Part shown: positions 61,448 through 64,000 of the stretch, piece after piece | How the letters are laid out: each line of letters opens with the position of its first letter | Position numbering within the stretch: position 1 is the first letter of the stretch | NCBI GenBank assembly: GCA_913019905.1 | Contig: CAJVZD010000010.1 | Location: forward strand, 84,798 to 148,797 | Reading direction: 5' to 3' | Source: an uncultured Cellvibrionales bacterium | GTDB lineage: Bacteria; Pseudomonadota; Gammaproteobacteria; Pseudomonadales; Dasaniaceae | Length of the DNA stretch: 64,000 bases | Made by a program: the position numbers and the translations under genes | Notes under the pieces: generated by a model | Seen by the model: the letters and a program-made list of their open reading frames with translations, nothing else | Database searches by the model: none | What the model was told of the DNA's origin: nothing

Positions 61448-63046
61448 GTGCCAGACCCAACTTCACTGCCGGAATGGAAAGAACTGCTTGCACGATCACA
61501 GCTATCTCAAGAGTCCACCATCACTGAGCTGTTTGATGCGGATCCCGGGAGAGTAGACAAATTTTCAGTCAACTGTGGTGGCCTTTATCTTGATTATTCA
61601 AAGAATCTGGTTTCAGATGAGGACAAACAGGCGCTACTGGGACTCGCCGACAGTTCCGGGCTGAGCGAACGAATTGAGGCGATGTTTAAAGGAGAGAAGA
61701 TCAATACGACGGAAGACCGCGCCGTATTACATACGGCGTTACGTAGTCTCGAAAAATCCGACATTGAATGCGACGGGCTTATCATCGGTGACGGAATCGA
61801 ACAGCAGCGCGACCACCTCAAACTTTTTTCCGATCGCGTAAGATCGGGTAACTGGAAGGGAAGCACCGGAAAATCCATCAGAAGTATTGTCAACATCGGT
61901 ATCGGCGGATCGGACCTGGGACCAAAATGTGTTTGTTCAAGCCTCGAAGAGTTTGCTCACCCGGAGATGGACTTTCACTTTGTATCGAATGTAGACGGGG
62001 CTTGTATCCGCAGCTTATTGAAGCGGCTAGACCCTGAAACCACGTTATTTATAATCCAAAGCAAGACCTTTACTACCCAGGAAACACTACTCAATGCGAA
62101 TGCAGCGATAAACTGGTGCGAAGAAAAACTGGGATTTCAGAACGCGCAAAATAGTCCTCACTTTGTTGCGGTCACAGCCAGTCGCACGAAGGCCGAAGCC
62201 TTCGGTATAGATAAGGAACAGGTATTTGAGTTCTGGGATTGGGTAGGCGGACGTTATTCGCTGTGGTCGACCATCGGCCTGCCCATTGCTTTAATGGTTG
62301 GCTTTCCGCGGTTTATGGAATTGCTGGAGGGTGCCGCCGCCATGGATGATCATTTCCGACACGCGCCGTTCGAAGAGAACATGCCGGTATTGATGGCACT
62401 GTTAGGAATTTGGTATAGCAACTTTTTAGGCGCCGACAGCATTGCCGTTATTCCCTATTGCGAGCGACTAGGATTATTACCCTCCTACTTGCAGCAATTG
62501 GATATGGAAAGTAACGGCAAGTCCACATCCCTTGACGGAGAGCCGGTATCTTATGCAACCGGGCCTATTGTCTGGGGACAAACCGGTACCAATGGACAAC
62601 ATGCTTTTTTCCAGTTACTACATCAGGGCACCCGGTTAGTTCCTATTGATTTTATTGCAGCACGGCAGGATGAAATGAGTTATCCGGACCAGCACCGGGT
62701 TTTACTGGGAAATATGCTGGCACAAGCGGCTGCTTTGATGACCGGACAACATTCCGAAGACACCTCGCCCCACAAAAACTATCCGGGAAATCATCCCAGT
62801 AATACGCTTTTGATGGACCGCCTGACGCCAGCCAATCTCGGGGCGTTAATTGCGCTCTATGAACACAAAGTATTCGTTCAGGGGGCCATTTGGAATATTA
62901 ACTCCTTCGACCAGTGGGGCGTAGAACTTGGCAAGAGTATGGCAAAAGAGCTTCTCGACGAAGAGACTAACAAGAGTGCAGAGTTCGATGCATCCACAAA
63001 ACATCTCTTTAAGTTAATCCAGGCTGAAGCAACCTCGACGAGATAA
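61448..63046 (+). CDS. pgi: Glucose-6-phosphate isomerase
   Basis: This 532-residue enzyme interconverts glucose 6-phosphate and fructose 6-phosphate. Landmarks are IVNIGIGGSDLGPKCVCSSL, FIIQSKTFTTQETL, FWDWVGGRYSLWSTIGLP, QLDMESNGKSTSLDGEPV and GTNGQHAFFQLLHQGTR, which contain the sugar-phosphate site and catalytic histidine. I start at GTG 61448 because GGAGG lies 6 nt upstream and PDPTSLPEWKELL matches the family N-terminus; the frame is open 37 codons further. E. coli Pgi has 549 residues. It is the last gene of the glucuronate operon, or a separate unit, as about 250 bp separate it from kdgK. Confidence 0.93.
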   Translation: MPDPTSLPEWKELLARSQLSQESTITELFDADPGRVDKFSVNCGGLYLDYSKNLVSDEDKQALLGLADSSGLSERIEAMFKGEKINTTEDRAVLHTALRSLEKSDIECDGLIIGDGIEQQRDHLKLFSDRVRSGNWKGSTGKSIRSIVNIGIGGSDLGPKCVCSSLEEFAHPEMDFHFVSNVDGACIRSLLKRLDPETTLFIIQSKTFTTQETLLNANAAINWCEEKLGFQNAQNSPHFVAVTASRTKAEAFGIDKEQVFEFWDWVGGRYSLWSTIGLPIALMVGFPRFMELLEGAAAMDDHFRHAPFEENMPVLMALLGIWYSNFLGADSIAVIPYCERLGLLPSYLQQLDMESNGKSTSLDGEPVSYATGPIVWGQTGTNGQHAFFQLLHQGTRLVPIDFIAARQDEMSYPDQHRVLLGNMLAQAAALMTGQHSEDTSPHKNYPGNHPSNTLLMDRLTPANLGALIALYEHKVFVQGAIWNINSFDQWGVELGKSMAKELLDEETNKSAEFDASTKHLFKLIQAEATSTR

Positions 63047-63461
63047 AGTCGGCATTCAGCGGCTATCGTTGCCAGCGAGAATGCGGAATCATTGCTCTCG
63101 TTGCCAACGCTGATCGGTTTGTACTGAACGTGGTAAAAGCCTCTTCAGCACAAACCATACTCGATGCTACGCTTTATATGCGATCAAATGACTTCAATCT
63201 TTAAGCGATAGATTTATTTGGGTGTGCTTCCCACTTTGAGTACAATATGGTGTTAAATAACCAGCGCGCGAACTAACCTCCCCCTATGAATCGAGACGTT
63301 ACAAGCCCCACAAACCACACCCCATGATGCATCGGGATATTAAGATTGATTTATAAGGATTTTGTCAAGACGACAAAGAAAGACTACGCTTAAAGTTACA
63401 CTTACTAATAAGATTGCTTGAGATTCAATAAACTTCAACAGTACTACGTGATTCCCTATAA
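63047..63461. other. Intergenic region after pgi
   Basis: About 415 bp follow pgi. Two copies of CGTTGCCA-(G/A)CG lie near 63067 and 63098 as a direct repeat. I see no terminator with a T run and no supported gene before the umuC remnant. Confidence 0.4.
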
Positions 63462-63713
63462 GCCTTGCAAGACCTTTATTACATCACGCCTAAAAGCAAA
63501 GTTCAAAATGACCTGTTTGACATACCCGCTGAACAGGAAGACTAAAAAAGCGAAGCCGTACAATCTGTCATTGAAAACATTAATAACCGATACGGACTTG
63601 GTTCATCAGTGATCGCAAGTCATAAGCAAGGTGCTGACTGGCAACCAAAATCAGAACAGAGGTCACATGCCTACACAACAAGCAGGGCAGATATCCGCGC
63701 AGTGAAAGCGTAA
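63462..63713 (+). pseudogene. UmuC (DNA polymerase V) C-terminal remnant with an internal stop
   Basis: Translating 63462-63713 gives an end similar to UmuC. LQDLYYITPKSKVQNDLFD is followed by an in-frame TAA at 63543. The same frame then continues AVQSVIENINNRYGLGSS, WQPKSEQRSHAYTTSRADI and ends RAVKA at a TAA (63711). UmuC proteins end with a VQ-LF segment, an IN-R-G-G block and a YTTR-type motif in this order. Only about 83 codons remain; upstream is a TAA and no recognisable umuC. The rest of the gene, and umuD, are missing, so this is a decayed fragment left by a deletion or an old mobile segment. Confidence 0.62.
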
Positions 63714-64000
63714 AGCGTGTTTAAGCTTCAGGACAAGTTAACGGCATACGTTCTTACTCTTTTCGAACTATTCGAGACATTTTAATGTCTGCTAACGGGG
63801 GTATAGTGAGCATTGGCCTGATATTACCCCTTTAGGCTAATAATTGACCCAAAACGACCTTATCCACAGCTATCACAAATGGGAAAGATGAACGCAAAGC
63901 AGCGGTGTTGTACCCATGACAGCTCTTAACAGGCCAAGGCACAATTTGCGAAATTACGGCCGCTGCTGCCGAATTGAGAAAGAAAAACACTCAATGTGGC
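63714..64000. other. Unassigned right edge
   Basis: Nothing is supported here. A GGGGTA/TACCCC inverted pair lies near 63797-63830 and one TTATCCACA match at 63860. The area next to the pseudogene has a degraded look, but I cannot name an element. Confidence 0.35.

Noticed and set aside
63418..63612. Apparent 64-codon forward frame
   Set aside because: It is out of frame with the umuC remnant, which explains the sequence better; the peptide itself resembles nothing.
63860..63868. Perfect DnaA box TTATCCACA near the right edge
   Set aside because: A single 9-mer match is expected by chance in a window of this size and no cluster, AT-rich unwinding region or dnaA/dnaN neighbour is present.

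Overview
The window looks like chromosomal DNA of a heterotrophic, probably marine, gammaproteobacterium of moderate GC content. This rests on the gene repertoire: acyl-CoA catabolism, PQQ and cytochrome c partners, a proteobacterial dedicated sortase (Pds) locus, a TRAP-linked glucuronate operon and many signalling proteins. A Cellvibrionales/Spongiibacteraceae-like host is an impression, not a demonstrated placement. I see no rRNA, tRNA, CRISPR array, prophage or intact insertion sequence.

Layout. 1-6.3 kb: a DUF3604 lipoprotein cut by the window edge, an LLM-class oxidoreductase, S-formylglutathione hydrolase, and a PQQ-dependent dehydrogenase divergent from a small cytochrome c. 6.7-14.2 kb: a forward acyl-CoA cluster (two crotonase-fold proteins, an ACAD10/LvaA-like phosphotransferase, a phytanoyl-CoA dioxygenase family protein, an MDR reductase, an acyl-CoA dehydrogenase and an alpha/beta hydrolase). 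14.2-16.2 kb: an aminotransferase/omega-amidase pair. 16.6-22.9 kb: a zinc-ribbon/FGE-like fusion, an NhaC-type antiporter, a secreted DUF4214-Sel1 protein and an NTF2-like protein. 23.1-30 kb: two acyl-CoA synthetases, an M81/MlrC-like peptidase and a coniferyl-aldehyde-type dehydrogenase. 30.3-42.8 kb: a signalling-rich stretch with a YfiR-domain hybrid kinase, an Hsp70-like ATPase, an HTH-REC protein, a MarR regulator, a GGDEF-EAL protein and a cyclase-FHA protein. 43.5-49.9 kb: a complete Pds locus (OmpA-like protein, kinase, response regulator, VIT/VWA target, class GN sortase). 51.7-63.0 kb: a LacI regulator and a glucuronate operon (uxaC, dctPQM, fructuronate reductase, uxuA, kdgK, pgi). 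63.5 kb: a decayed umuC 3' remnant.

The glucuronate block reads as one pathway: TRAP import, glucuronate to fructuronate, to mannonate, to 2-keto-3-deoxygluconate (KDG), to 2-keto-3-deoxy-6-phosphogluconate (KDPG). A promoter-like element overlapped by a LacI-type operator candidate lies in front of uxaC. The Pds locus is also self-contained, with its sensor system divergent from the target and sortase.

The least explained signal is that many spacers contain short tandem repeats with unrelated unit sequences (6, 7, 12, 14, 15 and 16 bp). The clearest is a seven-unit, exactly phased 16-bp array that fills most of the uxuA-kdgK gap. Other points of interest are a LacI gene with no canonical start codon ahead of its helix-turn-helix, a cyclase lacking the usual transition-state arginine, an FGE-like domain lacking the catalytic cysteine pair, and the umuC remnant. 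All functional calls come from reading the sequence and from family knowledge; no database search was run.
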